This document shows positions 1-9,900 of a stretch of 64,000 bases of DNA, piece by piece. The stretch covers positions 17,320-81,319 of the forward strand of contig CAIRBP010000034.1 in the NCBI GenBank assembly GCA_903876885.1, written 5' to 3'. Under the pieces are notes generated by a model. It saw only the letters and a list, made by a program, of their open reading frames with translations, ran no database searches and was not told the DNA's origin. Position numbers and translations under genes: made by a program. How positions within the stretch are numbered: position 1 is the stretch's first letter; each line of letters begins with the position of its first letter. The stretch is from an uncultured Burkholderiales bacterium. GTDB taxonomy: Bacteria > Pseudomonadota > Gammaproteobacteria > Burkholderiales > Burkholderiaceae_C.

Positions 1-103
1 ACCTTGGCATGCAAGGGACGTATCTTCTTGATGACGTCACCACTGGTTTGAGTTCTCCGTAATAGTTCTTATGCTGTCCTAGTAGCAGAAGGTTTATTGA
101 CAA

Positions 104-528
104 TTAGACCTCTTCTCTAAACCCTCTGGCATATCTCTTTTTTCTCTTCTTCTGACATCTCAGATTCTTCCAAAGAGCCCCTCCACCAGCTTTACCCGCA
201 TAGATATGCTGATAAAGCGTTTCATGGCTAATCGGCAACTCTGCAGCAACCTGCTCGGGGCTAAGTTGCTCAGAGATGCGCTGAATGGCGGCTTTAAGCA
301 CATCAGGCTCAATGCGACTTACATTACAACAACCTATGGGCCGCTCCTGGGCAAGTCGATCGGCTTGCTTTGGTCGGTACCTGCGGCCCCCTTTGTTCCT
401 TCAAATTTCTACAGAAATGATGGACTTAATCCTGCCAAGGTTATTGGCAATTGAGGAGCAGTTCAATCCTTCTTTCATGAGGCAAAAATCTGATATCGTT
501 CAGTCTGGCTAAGGTGTTTATAGGTCAT
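104..528 (-). pseudogene. Decayed IS30-family transposase, N-terminal part only
   Basis: Read on the minus strand from an ATG at 526-528, the sequence gives a typical IS30 N-terminal region: MTYKHLSQTERYQI, an HTH-like stretch with SSIANNLGR, then RYRPKQADRLAQERP and SHETLYQHIYAGK. The frame is broken twice. A one-base deletion lies near 'gcctcatgaaagaagga', where gcc-ctc-atg would be expected, and an in-frame TGA precedes the RNKGGRRYRPKQ segment. The reading stops at 104-106, before the DDE catalytic part that makes up the rest of a family member of more than 300 residues. The remaining open stretch is only 65 codons (104-301). It is non-functional, a relic of an old insertion; no terminal inverted repeats were found. 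Confidence 0.85.
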
Positions 529-697
529 GGCAACTTAACTGTCCAGGTCAAGAAGCTGTGAATACTAAATCAATCCCAGTTTATTGACTTTTAGTCAACG
601 TTGCACTTCGTCCTTAAATTCTCCGCATATTACTATTTTGACTTGGTTTTTTTAATAAACAACCCATCTAAACTCTCATACAAATATACTGACCTAC

Positions 698-1462
698 ATG
701 TATATGCAACTATTTTCAAAAAATATTATTCTCCTTTTATGCCTCACCTATTCCGTCCTAGGCTGGTCGGGTGAAGTGCTTGTCGCCGTTGCAGCTAATT
801 TCTCAGCCCCCATTCAAAGGATTACCGCTGCATTTGAAAAAGATACGGGAAACAAAGTAAACATCTCAATTGGATCTACGGGAAAGTTTTATACTCAAAT
901 TAAAAATGGCGCCCCATATCAAATTCTCCTAGCTGCTGATAATGAGACTCCAGAAAAACTAGAAAAAGAGGGTTTCGCTCAGGTAGGCTCTAAATTTACT
1001 TATGCCGTAGGCAAGTTAGTTTTATGGAGCAAGCAACCGGGTTTTGTTGACGAAAAGGGAGATGTATTGAAAAGTGGGAATTTTATGCACATCTCAGTTG
1101 CTGACCCTAAATTAGCTCCTTATGGATTAGCTGCGGTTCAGACGCTTGCTAAATTAGGGATAGATCATCAAATCACCAGCAAAGTTGTTTGGGGTGAAAA
1201 CATAGGGCAAACTTTTTTGTTCGTTGACTCCAAATCTGCAGAGTTGGGTTTTGTTGCTTTGTCCCAGGTTTACGCAGATGGTCATATCAAAGAGGGTTCA
1301 GCCTGGGTTGTTCCCGAATCCATGCACACCCCCATTAAACAAGACGCCGTTTTATTAAGCCAAGGCGTAAAAAACCCTGTTGCATTAACTTTTTTTTCTT
1401 ACTTAAAAAGCCCAAGAGTTAAAGAAATTATTAAATCCTATGGTTACGAACTTTCAAATTAA
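698..1462 (+). CDS. modA: Molybdate ABC transporter periplasmic substrate-binding protein
   Basis: The 254-residue protein has a Sec signal peptide (hydrophobic residues about 8-25) followed by the ModA-type mature start EVLVAVAANFSAPI. Other family landmarks are the SIGSTGKFYTQI substrate loop, the LLAADNETPEKL segment and the ADPKLAPYGLAA segment. ModA captures molybdate or tungstate for the ModB permease and ModC ATPase. No modB or modC follows; the next features are a terminator and a tRNA on the other strand, so the gene is an orphan here. The start is the ATG at 698, with a second in-frame ATG two codons later; no strong ribosome site is seen. A palindrome, TTGACT-ttt-AGTCAA at 584-598, lies upstream and could be a promoter or operator element. 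Confidence 0.88.
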   Translation: MYMQLFSKNIILLLCLTYSVLGWSGEVLVAVAANFSAPIQRITAAFEKDTGNKVNISIGSTGKFYTQIKNGAPYQILLAADNETPEKLEKEGFAQVGSKFTYAVGKLVLWSKQPGFVDEKGDVLKSGNFMHISVADPKLAPYGLAAVQTLAKLGIDHQITSKVVWGENIGQTFLFVDSKSAELGFVALSQVYADGHIKEGSAWVVPESMHTPIKQDAVLLSQGVKNPVALTFFSYLKSPRVKEIIKSYGYELSN

Positions 1463-1546
1463 GTACGTATTGAAGCTAGTATGTTTGTCCTTGATGGAGA
1501 TGATGCCTACCCCCGTTAATGGTGGAGAGCCGAGCCATTGAACAAA

Positions 1547-1578
1547 GCAAAAAGCTCACTAAAGAGTGAGCTTTTTGC
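1547..1578. terminator. Bidirectional intrinsic terminator between modA and tRNA-His
   Basis: A perfect 14-bp inverted repeat (gcaaaaagctcact and agtgagctttttgc) with a 4-base loop. A-rich and T-rich arms give a U-tract in both directions, so it can end modA on the plus strand and the tRNA-His transcript on the minus strand. Confidence 0.85.
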
Positions 1579-1587
1579 AGGAGTATG

Positions 1588-1664
1588 TGGGGTGGCTGAT
1601 GGGGCTCGAACCCACGACAACAGGAATCACAATCCTGGACTCTACCAGCTGAGCTACAGCCACC
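1588..1664 (-). tRNA. tRNA-His (anticodon GTG)
   Basis: The minus strand folds as a full cloverleaf. The acceptor stem is GTGGCTG/CAGCCAC with the extra 5' G(-1) opposite C73 that marks tRNA-His. The D-arm contains AGCTCAGCTGGTAGAG, the anticodon loop reads TTGTGAT with anticodon GTG, and the T-arm contains GGGTTCGAGCCC. The CCA end is encoded. It lies 50 bases downstream of ppiD on the same strand. Confidence 0.96.
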
Positions 1665-1714
1665 GTATTCTCAATTATACATTGCTTAATTATTTAATGC
1701 GCTTTTGATCTGCC

Positions 1715-3637
1715 CTAATCTACTTTAGGTAGCAACTTTGGGGATGGGGCATTAATTTTGACTTTAAATGTAGTCTTTAGGAAATTGTAGTACGCTAAAT
1801 TTTCTGCAGCAGAAGCCGCTTGTGCGATCGTTGTTGATTGCTCAGATGCGTTTTTAGCAACAACATCGGCAGAGTAAGGAATCACTTTTAAGACTTCTAC
1901 TACTGCGTAGCCCTGGGCATCTAGATCAACACCCGTCCAAGCTGGCAAGGAAGTAGCCGGCACTCTTAGCGCTGCATCTACAACAGTTTGAGCTAGCTTT
2001 TGAGCAGATTGTCGCGACACAATCACTGAAGCACCTAAATGAGCTGACTCTGGATGTTCTCTCCAGGTCGCTTGTCTCTCTATAGCTGTTTTCTTAGCTA
2101 TCAAAAGAGCATTCTCACGCTCGTAAGCAACTCGAACCTTATCCTTAACCTCGTCGTAGGACAAAACTCTTGCTGGAGTGTATTTAACGATACGCGCTGA
2201 GGCTAAGAGGTTAGGCGCTAATTCTATGGCCTCAGTATTTCTCTTTTTATCAACAGAGTCTTTAGAGAATAACGCGGTCAGTATCTTAGGATTTTTCAGG
2301 GCGCCAAGTTGCACAGGGTTGGTTGCAGGTGAGACCCCGGCAAGAGTATGTATCTCTAATTTCAATTTATCAGCTGTTGGCTTTAAGCTATCAGACTGCT
2401 CGTAGACCATGTTAGTGAACAGCTCCGCGGATTCAGCAAATTTCTTTTGAGCACCCTGACGTCTGACCTGCGCCTCCAGAGTTGGCCTCATCTCCTCAAA
2501 GCTCGGTGTATGCAAAGCTTTAATATCTGTTAACTTGATGATGTGAAATCCAAAATCACTTTCAACTACATCACTAACCTGTCCTTTTTGCAATGAGAAG
2601 GCGGAATCTTCAAAGGGCTTGACCATAGATCCACGCGTAAAGAAGTCCAAATCACCGCCCTTTGCGGCTGAGACAGGATCCTGAGAGTTCTTTCTAGCAA
2701 GTTCAGCAAAACTTTGCGGATCTTTTCGAATTGCAGTTAGTAACTCCTGCGCTTTAGCTTTAGCTTTAGCACGAACATCTGCTGGAGCATCCTTCGCAGC
2801 CCCTATCAAAATATGACTAGCTCTTCGCTCCTCTTGCCCTGCTAACTTAGCGTTATTTTGTTCAAAATAAGTTTTTAGATCAGATTCATTAACCGAAACA
2901 GTCTTTTCAATAGAGGGCATATCAAGTAGTAAATACTCAACATCAGCAGACTCACTAGATTTAAACTCTTCTGAGTGAGCTTTATAAAAAGCGTTTAGTT
3001 GTTCTTCTGTCGGTTTAACATCTTTAAGGAAGTCTTCAGCCTTAAATATTTGAACTTGAATTTCCCGTTGCTCGTTGAAAGCTGACGTAGCAACATTTTT
3101 TAACGTGTCTGGCATAAAACTACCATTAGCAACACCAGTTATTACTTGTTGAACTGCTAAATCAGCACGCATACGGCCTTCAAAGGACTCTGCTGACATA
3201 CCTTGAGTTGCTAATAATTGCTTGTAACGATCGATATCCAAGGAGCCATCAGGCTTGCGAAGTGAGGCAATCGTTGGATTTTTTTGAAGCTCCTGTGCTA
3301 AGCGTTGATCACTCACACTCAAATAAAGCTTGGATGAGGCAGTGGACAACAAACGATCCCTGACCATACGCTCAAGAATTTCGTACTTAACCTCTGGAGA
3401 ATCAAGCCATTTTGCGTCAATGTTAGGCATTGACTCACGCAGTTTTTGAGTTTCCGCTCTTAAAGCATTGTCCCATTCTGACTGAGAAATATCTTGACCA
3501 TCAACTACAGCAACTGCCTCTCCTTTTTCTCTGAAGCGGTTGTAACCATCGATGCCAAAAAGTACAAATGAGGGAAATACGAGTAAGACCAGCAAAAATT
3601 GCATGATCTTGTTATGTCGTCTTACGAAATCAAACAT
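1715..3637 (-). CDS. ppiD: Periplasmic folding chaperone / peptidyl-prolyl isomerase PpiD
   Basis: The 640-residue protein is anchored by one N-terminal membrane segment (about residues 12-32, FLLVLLVFPSFVLFGIDGY), followed by a SurA-like N domain. A parvulin PPIase domain covers about 270-370, with RASHILIG (His275), the GGDLDFFTRGSMVKPFED stretch and the FGFHIIKL end strand. PpiD sits at the periplasmic side of the SecYEG translocon and helps newly exported proteins fold. Length matches the family. It follows hupB and tRNA-Val on the same strand, the usual Burkholderiales order, which argues against SurA itself. Confidence 0.93.
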   Translation of the reverse strand: MFDFVRRHNKIMQFLLVLLVFPSFVLFGIDGYNRFREKGEAVAVVDGQDISQSEWDNALRAETQKLRESMPNIDAKWLDSPEVKYEILERMVRDRLLSTASSKLYLSVSDQRLAQELQKNPTIASLRKPDGSLDIDRYKQLLATQGMSAESFEGRMRADLAVQQVITGVANGSFMPDTLKNVATSAFNEQREIQVQIFKAEDFLKDVKPTEEQLNAFYKAHSEEFKSSESADVEYLLLDMPSIEKTVSVNESDLKTYFEQNNAKLAGQEERRASHILIGAAKDAPADVRAKAKAKAQELLTAIRKDPQSFAELARKNSQDPVSAAKGGDLDFFTRGSMVKPFEDSAFSLQKGQVSDVVESDFGFHIIKLTDIKALHTPSFEEMRPTLEAQVRRQGAQKKFAESAELFTNMVYEQSDSLKPTADKLKLEIHTLAGVSPATNPVQLGALKNPKILTALFSKDSVDKKRNTEAIELAPNLLASARIVKYTPARVLSYDEVKDKVRVAYERENALLIAKKTAIERQATWREHPESAHLGASVIVSRQSAQKLAQTVVDAALRVPATSLPAWTGVDLDAQGYAVVEVLKVIPYSADVVAKNASEQSTTIAQAASAAENLAYYNFLKTTFKVKINAPSPKLLPKVD

Positions 3638-3666
3638 GCGCTAAAGCTCTAGTTATAAAAGAAAAA

Positions 3667-3686
3667 AGGCGAACCCGGGTTCGCCT
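3667..3686 (-). terminator. Terminator after tRNA-Val
   Basis: The perfect 20-bp palindrome aggcgaacccgggttcgcct is followed on the minus strand by TTTTTTC and more T-rich sequence. It lies 8 bases past the CCA end of tRNA-Val and upstream of ppiD, so it should end the hupB/tRNA-Val transcript. Confidence 0.8.
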
Positions 3687-3694
3687 AAAAGAAA

Positions 3695-3770
3695 TGGTGG
3701 GTGCTGACGGTCTCGAACCGCCGACCTACGCCTTGTAAGGGCGCCGCTCTACCAACTGAGCTAAGCACCC
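3695..3770 (-). tRNA. tRNA-Val (anticodon TAC)
   Basis: A 76-base cloverleaf on the minus strand. The acceptor stem is GGGTGCT/AGCACCC, the D-arm TAGCTCAGTTGGTAGAGC, and the anticodon loop CTTACAA carries TAC. The T-arm contains GGTTCGAGACC and the CCA end is encoded. It sits between hupB and ppiD, its standard place in Burkholderiales. Confidence 0.96.
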
Positions 3771-3785
3771 CACCGAATCTGTAAA

Positions 3786-4061
3786 TTAATTAAGGGCTTC
3801 TTTTAAAGCCTTACCTGGACGAAACTTGGGAACCTTTGCAGCCTTTATTTTAATCGCATTATGTGGGGGACGTGGGTTACGACCTGTTCGAGCAGCTCTT
3901 TTTGTGACTGCAAATGTACCAAAACCAACCAAAGTAACCGAACCACCCTTTTTAAGAGTTGTTTTTACAGCACCTAAAGTGGCATCTAGCGCACGACCAG
4001 CCGCTGCCTTAGAGATATCTGCATGTTTAGAAATATGTTCAATCAATTCAGTCTTGTTCAC
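3786..4061 (-). CDS. hupB: DNA-binding protein HU-beta
   Basis: A 91-residue histone-like protein with the HU fold throughout: [11 protein letters not shown] start, the [19 protein letters not shown] arm region and the [17 protein letters not shown] end. HU dimers bend and compact DNA and bind gaps and junctions. In most HU proteins the arm tip after GRNP reads with a TGxxI pattern; here it reads RPPHNAIKI, one residue longer and without the TG pair. The rest is conserved, so it should be active. tRNA-Val follows by 15 bases on the same strand. The 259 bases upstream (4062-4320) are AT-rich and hold no gene; they presumably carry the hupB promoter. Confidence 0.95.
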   Translation of the reverse strand: MNKTELIEHISKHADISKAAAGRALDATLGAVKTTLKKGGSVTLVGFGTFAVTKRAARTGRNPRPPHNAIKIKAAKVPKFRPGKALKEALN

Positions 4062-4320
4062 GAAATTTTCCCCTAATTAAAGGCTTGAATTAGTATCTAG
4101 AGTCAATAAACCCCTAGCTTATTTAAAGTTCTACTTTAAACGTAGCCAAGGGCTTTAAATTTTTGTCACTTAGACCAGAACTGTTCAAGGAATAAATATC
4201 AATTGAAATATGTTCAGGCTTGCGAAGACTAAATTCTAATCTTATTTATTGATTTATTCCATTCTTTGAAAGTCAAAATTCAAGATAAAAGCAAAAAGAT
4301 TTTGAAAAAATGAATGAAAT

Positions 4321-5415
4321 TTAACCTTTATGGAGTATTTCTGCGATTGATTTGCCTAAATCACTCGTTGTTGCTTTGCCCCCGATGTCAGGGGTGCGGG
4401 GTAATCCGTGAGCTGGGTCAAGTGCTTTTTCAATTGCTTTTAAGACCGCATCATGCGCATCTTTGTAACCAAGGAACTCCAACATCATTGCTCCACACCA
4501 TATTTGTCCAATAGGATTAGCAATTCCTTTTCCGGCAATATCCGGGGCTGATCCGTGGACGGGCTCAAATAGCGAAGGAAACTGACGAGAAGGATTCAAA
4601 TTTGCACTGGGAGCAATACCAATCGTGCCGGTACAAGCTGGGCCAAGGTCGCTCAAAATATCACCAAATAAATTGCTTGCAACTACTACATCAAAAAAAT
4701 CAGGCCGCTGAACAAAGTGCGCGGTCAAAATATCAATATGAAATTTATCTACTTTGACCTCAGGATAAGACCTGGCCATTTCAGCCACACGTTCATCCCA
4801 GTAAGGCATCGTTATAGCAATCCCATTAGATTTAGTTGCACTTGTCAAATGTTTTTTAGGCCGTGATTGAGCTAACTCGAACGCAAATTTCAAAACTCGA
4901 TCTACACCGACCCGAGACATAACGGTCTCTTGCATCACAATTTCTCTCTCGGTTCCTGGGTACATTCGTCCACCAATACTGGAATACTCTCCCTCGGTAT
5001 TTTCTCGAACAATATACATATCAATTTCACCGGGAACTCTTGGGGTACCGTCGCGCCTGACAACGGGCGCAATAATTCCCGGCATTAAGCGCGCAGGTCG
5101 TAAATTCACATATTGATCAAATTCACGTCTAAATAAGAGCAACGATCCCCAAAGCGATAAATGATCGGCAATTTTTTCTGGCCATCCTACTGCACCAAAG
5201 TAAATAGCGTCATGAGAGCCCACAAGATCGCGCCAGTTATCGGGCATCATTTTCCCGTGTTTTTCAAAATAATCCCAACTTGAGAAATCAAAGTGATCAA
5301 AATGAAGGTCTATTCCAAATTTTTCTGCAGCAACCTCTAAGACTCTAATTCCCTCTGGCATTACCTCTTTTCCAATACCGTCTCCAGCTATAACTGCAAT
5401 TCTTTTCTTAGACAT
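4321..5415 (-). CDS. Tartrate dehydrogenase / D-malate-type decarboxylating dehydrogenase
   Basis: The 364-residue enzyme belongs to the isocitrate/isopropylmalate dehydrogenase superfamily: AVIAGDGIGKEVMPEG at the start, YIVRENTEGEYSS, the SNLFGDILSDLG metal-binding motif and EPVHGSAPDIAGKGIANP. The segments LLLFRREFDQYVNLRPARL and the phospho-site region SIGGRMYPGTEREIV fit the tartrate dehydrogenase/DmlA subgroup rather than LeuB. It would oxidise tartrate, D-malate or a related hydroxyacid with NAD and Mn. A good ribosome site (AGAGGAAG, 6 bases before ATG) supports the start. It is the last gene of the dnaE-pgsA-EamA run, 35 bases after the EamA gene. Exact substrate is uncertain. Confidence 0.85.
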   Translation of the reverse strand: MSKKRIAVIAGDGIGKEVMPEGIRVLEVAAEKFGIDLHFDHFDFSSWDYFEKHGKMMPDNWRDLVGSHDAIYFGAVGWPEKIADHLSLWGSLLLFRREFDQYVNLRPARLMPGIIAPVVRRDGTPRVPGEIDMYIVRENTEGEYSSIGGRMYPGTEREIVMQETVMSRVGVDRVLKFAFELAQSRPKKHLTSATKSNGIAITMPYWDERVAEMARSYPEVKVDKFHIDILTAHFVQRPDFFDVVVASNLFGDILSDLGPACTGTIGIAPSANLNPSRQFPSLFEPVHGSAPDIAGKGIANPIGQIWCGAMMLEFLGYKDAHDAVLKAIEKALDPAHGLPRTPDIGGKATTSDLGKSIAEILHKG

Positions 5416-5450
5416 TCTTTTCTTCCTCTTTCATTAATTCAGTAAGTTAA

Positions 5451-6338
5451 TTAACCGGTCTGAGTTTCCCTAACGACCAAACTCACCCCAAAAGCGGTCA
5501 ACGCAACACCAAGTAGGGTAGTAAGTGTAATAGGTTCGTCAAAAAGAAACCAGGCTAAAAGGGCCGTTGTAGGGGGTACAAGGTAAAACAAACTAGTAAC
5601 AGCCGAGGCAGCGCCCTTTTGAATCAACATGTAAAACAATGAGCTCGCACCAACGGTTAAGCCAAAAACTGACCAGGCCAGTGAATATACGAATTGATTG
5701 TTCCACTGTATTGCCTCTGTCTCCAAAAGTGCGAATGGAAGGGTAATAATTAATGCGGCAAATACTTGAAGCGTATTGGCAGTCCTAACATCACAAGGCT
5801 TTACAAAAGCTTTCTGATAAAGGGTTCCAATGGTAATACTCAAGAGCGCGCAAACCTCAGCCCCTAGACCCCAACCAGTTAGGGAAATACCATCACTCAA
5901 TTTATTAAACAATACGAGTATCACCCCGCCAAAACCTAGCCATAACCCACCCCATTGACGAGTTGTGATTTGATGTTTCCTGGACGCCAGCCAAATCGCG
6001 GTAAGTACAGGTTGCAAACCCACAATTAAAGCAGTTAATCCCGATCCAATTCCTGACTTCACACCGACCCAGACCCCACCTAAATAGCCAGCCTGTATGA
6101 AGAGTCCAGTAACGCTTAGATGGAACCACTGTTTACGCTCCTTGGGCCACTGAATTTTCGCAATAAAAATCCATGGAAGGAATACAACAATCGTAAACAA
6201 GAACCTTAACTCCAAGAACTTAAAAGGGGGAGATAAAGGCATTCCGTAGCGAGCAACAATAAACCCAGTGCTCCACAGGAAAATAAATAGCGGTGGGGTT
6301 AGTCTCACCCACGGAACAGTTAAAGACAGTCGCATCAT
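5451..6338 (-). CDS. EamA/DMT-family transporter
   Basis: The 295-residue, very hydrophobic protein has about ten predicted membrane helices arranged as two EamA halves. Typical signatures are STGFIVARYGMPL in the first half and SSLFYMLIQKGAASAVTSLFYLVPPTTALLAWFLFDEP in the second. Members export amino acids, nucleobases or other metabolites through the inner membrane; the substrate cannot be told from sequence. Its ATG overlaps the pgsA stop codon (ATGA), so translation is probably coupled to pgsA. Confidence 0.87.
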   Translation of the reverse strand: MMRLSLTVPWVRLTPPLFIFLWSTGFIVARYGMPLSPPFKFLELRFLFTIVVFLPWIFIAKIQWPKERKQWFHLSVTGLFIQAGYLGGVWVGVKSGIGSGLTALIVGLQPVLTAIWLASRKHQITTRQWGGLWLGFGGVILVLFNKLSDGISLTGWGLGAEVCALLSITIGTLYQKAFVKPCDVRTANTLQVFAALIITLPFALLETEAIQWNNQFVYSLAWSVFGLTVGASSLFYMLIQKGAASAVTSLFYLVPPTTALLAWFLFDEPITLTTLLGVALTAFGVSLVVRETQTG

Positions 6339-6910
6339 TCAGCTGATGCCCGGATATACGGTAGCGCTTTTTGTAAATAATAAATCATTGACCAGACAGT
6401 AAGCACAGCTGCAATCCAAATTAATATCTGACCTATAAATCCAGTATCCCAGTCACCCCATAATTTTCCGTCGTAAAGTAAAAAAGGAATAGCTATCATT
6501 TGCGCACTAGTTTTAACTTTACCAATCATATGGACAGCGACGCTTTTTAAAGCGCCAATTTGGGCCATCCACTCTCTCAGCGCAGAGATAGCAATTTCCC
6601 GTCCGATGATGATCAGAGCAACAAAGACATCTGCACGCCCTAGGTGAACCAGAACCAACAAACTAGCGCAAACGAGAAACTTATCTGCAACTGGATCTAA
6701 GAATGCTCCAAAAGCTGAGGTTTGATTTAATTTCCTGGCCAAATAGCCATCTAGCCAATCCGTTAAAGCAAATACAACAAACATTGCTGTAGCAAGGGTA
6801 TTTTGAGTTTCTTTCTCAAAGGGCAAATAAAAAACAACTGCCAACAATGGGATAGCAACAATTCTGGTCCAAGTCAAAAGCGTAGGTATTGTGTAGAACA
6901 TTTCATTCAA
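6335..6910 (-). CDS. pgsA: CDP-diacylglycerol-glycerol-3-phosphate 3-phosphatidyltransferase
   Basis: The 191-residue inner-membrane enzyme makes phosphatidylglycerol-phosphate, the committed step to phosphatidylglycerol and cardiolipin. The CDP-alcohol phosphotransferase motif (D-G-x2-A-R-x8-G-x3-D-x3-D) is intact: DGYLARKLNQTSAFGAFLDPVADK, residues near 55-80, with metal- and CDP-binding aspartates. Around it are about five membrane helices. It starts inside the dnaE stop region (4-base overlap) and ends overlapping the EamA start, so the three genes form one translationally coupled unit. Confidence 0.94.
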   Translation of the reverse strand: MNEMFYTIPTLLTWTRIVAIPLLAVVFYLPFEKETQNTLATAMFVVFALTDWLDGYLARKLNQTSAFGAFLDPVADKFLVCASLLVLVHLGRADVFVALIIIGREIAISALREWMAQIGALKSVAVHMIGKVKTSAQMIAIPFLLYDGKLWGDWDTGFIGQILIWIAAVLTVWSMIYYLQKALPYIRASAE

Positions 6911-9900
6911 TCATAAATGACTTGGGCTTGCCCCAAATATGCTTGGTGGGTCCAGCCAGCGATTGCTGCATCGGTTGGATAAAAACGGGCAACTTGGCCG
7001 AGTTCAATTTCAGCCTGAATATCGCCTCTTAAAAGCTGCATCCGGACTCCTAGGCCTCGTACGAGTTCCCCGTGCTCTGTCAATTCATGTCTAGGGGGAA
7101 ACTCCTTTATTAAACGAGCAACGTCCGGACTAGAGCCGTTCACGAGGAGTTTAAGATATTTTCCAAATCTACAGCGCGCACCAGCCAAATCCCAGATTTG
7201 TTGAACATTCACTCTCAATGCGCCCGAGCCAGAGAAGCGGTCTGCTTGCACTCGAGCCATAACAACGATCAACTCATCTTCTTTTAGGATATTTTTATGA
7301 GCGTTCATTAACCTCTCATCAACAGATGCATCTAAGCATGCAGTTTTATCATCTAATTTGAATAAAGCAAGTTTGCCTCTTTGTCCTGTGATGACCCTAA
7401 ACTCACTAACCATACCCGCTAAGAGTTGGGGCTCCTTTGATTCCATAACGTCTTTTAAAGAACGTTTAGCAAATCGCCTTACCTCAACTTGAACTTCATC
7501 AAATAAATGGCCAGATAAATAAAAGCCTAATGCAGCTTTCTCGTTGGCTAATTGCTCGCGAACACCCCAAGGTTTTTGTACTACATAATCAGGCTCCTCT
7601 TGCATTGAGCCCACACCGTCGTCGTGGGCATCAAACAGCCCACCTTGATTAGCACTAGCCTCTACAGCGAGGGCATATTCAAAAGCCTTATCTAAAGTTG
7701 CGACCAAAGTAGCCCTATCTCTACTGACACAGTCAAATGCTCCAGCCTTGATCAAAGCCTCTACAGATCGTTTATTTACCTTTGATCTGTCAATACGTTT
7801 GCAAAAATCAAAGAGACTCGTGAAAGGACCATTCTCCTCGCGTTCCCGAACGATGGCCTCTACAGCTTGTTGCCCAGTCCCCTTTACAGCGCCAAGTCCA
7901 TAACAAACCATAGAGTTGGAGACCGGCCAAAAGAAATATTGACCTCGATTTACATTGGGCGACTCAAACTCAACGCCAAATCTCTTTGCATCTTCAAAAA
8001 GTACGCGCAATTTGTCCGTGTTATCCATCTCAACGGTCATATTTGCGCAGAAAAATTCCGCAGTAAAGTGCACCTTCACCCAAGCGGTATGATATGCAAG
8101 AAGTGAGTAAGCTGCAGCGTGAGATTTATTGAATCCGTAACCAGCGAAACGCTCCATTAAGTCAAAAATCTCGTCAGCCGTTTCAATATTAATGTTATTT
8201 TTAACTGCACCGTCTCTGAATATCTGACGGTGCAATGCCATCTCTTCAGCTTTTTTCTTACCCATCGCACGCCGAAGTAAATCTGCGCCGCCTAGTGTGT
8301 AGCCACCTAACACCTGAGCTGTTTGCATCACCTGCTCTTGATAAACCATGATGCCGTAGGTCTCGGATAGCACGCCCTCAACCAATGGGTGGGGATAAAG
8401 AACCTCCTCACGCCCATGCTTTCTGGCAACGAAACTTGGAATCAAATCCATAGGGCCAGGTCGATACAAAGCATTTAATGCAATTAAATCCTCAAGTCGA
8501 GTTGGTTTAGCGTCCCTGAGCATGCCTTGCATGCCACGGCTCTCAAACTGGAAAACCGCTTCTGTTTTACCGTCCGTAAAAAGTTGATACGTTGGCTTGT
8601 CGTCAAGGGGAATATCCTCAAATGCAAAACTCTCTTGCCCTGGATGTCTGGATTTGATGAGTTCTTTCGCCCTCTCCAATATAGTTAGAGTTGCCAATCC
8701 CAAGAAGTCAAATTTCACCAATCCCGCAGCCTCTACGTCATCCTTGTCAAACTGACTTACTGCGGAATCACTGCCGGGTTGTTGATAGAGTGGGCAAAAA
8801 TCAGTTAGTTGACCAGGCGCTATAAGTACCCCACCCGCATGCATTCCTACATTACGAGTCAACCCTTCTAGGTTTTGAGCAAGTGAGAAAAGTATTTTTG
8901 TCTCCTCCTCGTGCGCTAAGCGGTCGGCGAGCAAAGGCTCCGCTTCAACAGCCTTTTCTAGGGTCATATGAACGCCAGGTTTATTGGGAATGAGTTTGGC
9001 TATTCCATCGCAAAATGAATAATTTAAATCCAGTACACGCCCCACATCACGAATAGCAGCACGCGCGGCCATGGTTCCAAAAGTTACGATTTGAGAAACA
9101 GCGTCTCGCCCGTACTTTTGTTTCACATACTCAATAACGCGGTCTCTGTTTGCTTGGCAAAAGTCAATATCAAAGTCCGGCATCGAGACGCGTTCAGGAT
9201 TTAAGAACCTCTCAAAAAGCAAGTTGTATTGCAAAGGATCCAAGTCGGTAATCTTGAGCGCATAAGCAACCAGTGAACCAGCACCCGAGCCCCGGCCAGG
9301 CCCCACAGGACAACCGTTATTTTTTGCCCAATTGATAAAGTCACTCACGATTAAAAAATAGCCCGGAAAACCCATCTTAAGGATGGTGTTGATTTCAAAA
9401 TCTAGGCGATCTACGTAAGTAGGAGTCCTCTCAACTCGAACACTCTCTTGGGGAAACAAATGCAGCAATCTTTCTTGAAGTCCTTTGTGAGACTCTTGCC
9501 TGAAGAATTCATCAATAGGCATGGGGCGACCATCAATCTCGGGCGTCGGATAATTGGGTAACTGTGGCTTACCCAAGGACAAAGATAAATTACAACGCTT
9601 TGCAATTTCAACACTATTTGAGAGCGCAGAGGGAACATCTTTAAAGAGCTCCTGCATTTGTGCACTGGTCTTAAAGTATTGATCAGGCGTAAATTTTCTA
9701 ACCCTTCGCGTGTTGCCCAATATTTCGCCCTCGGCGATACATACGCGAGCTTCATGAGCCTCATAGTCTTCTGGTTTTAAAAACTGTAAGGGATGAGTTG
9801 CGACTACGGGAAGCTTGAGTTGAGACGCGAGAAGCACACTTGCTTGAACTAGTTTCTCATCGTCAACTCTATCTGCACGTTGAAGTTCAATATAAAAACG

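Noticed and set aside
1..103. Continuation of the IS30 transposase
   Set aside because: The reading stops at 104-106, and the sequence further left does not resemble the next part of IS30 in any frame I could read.
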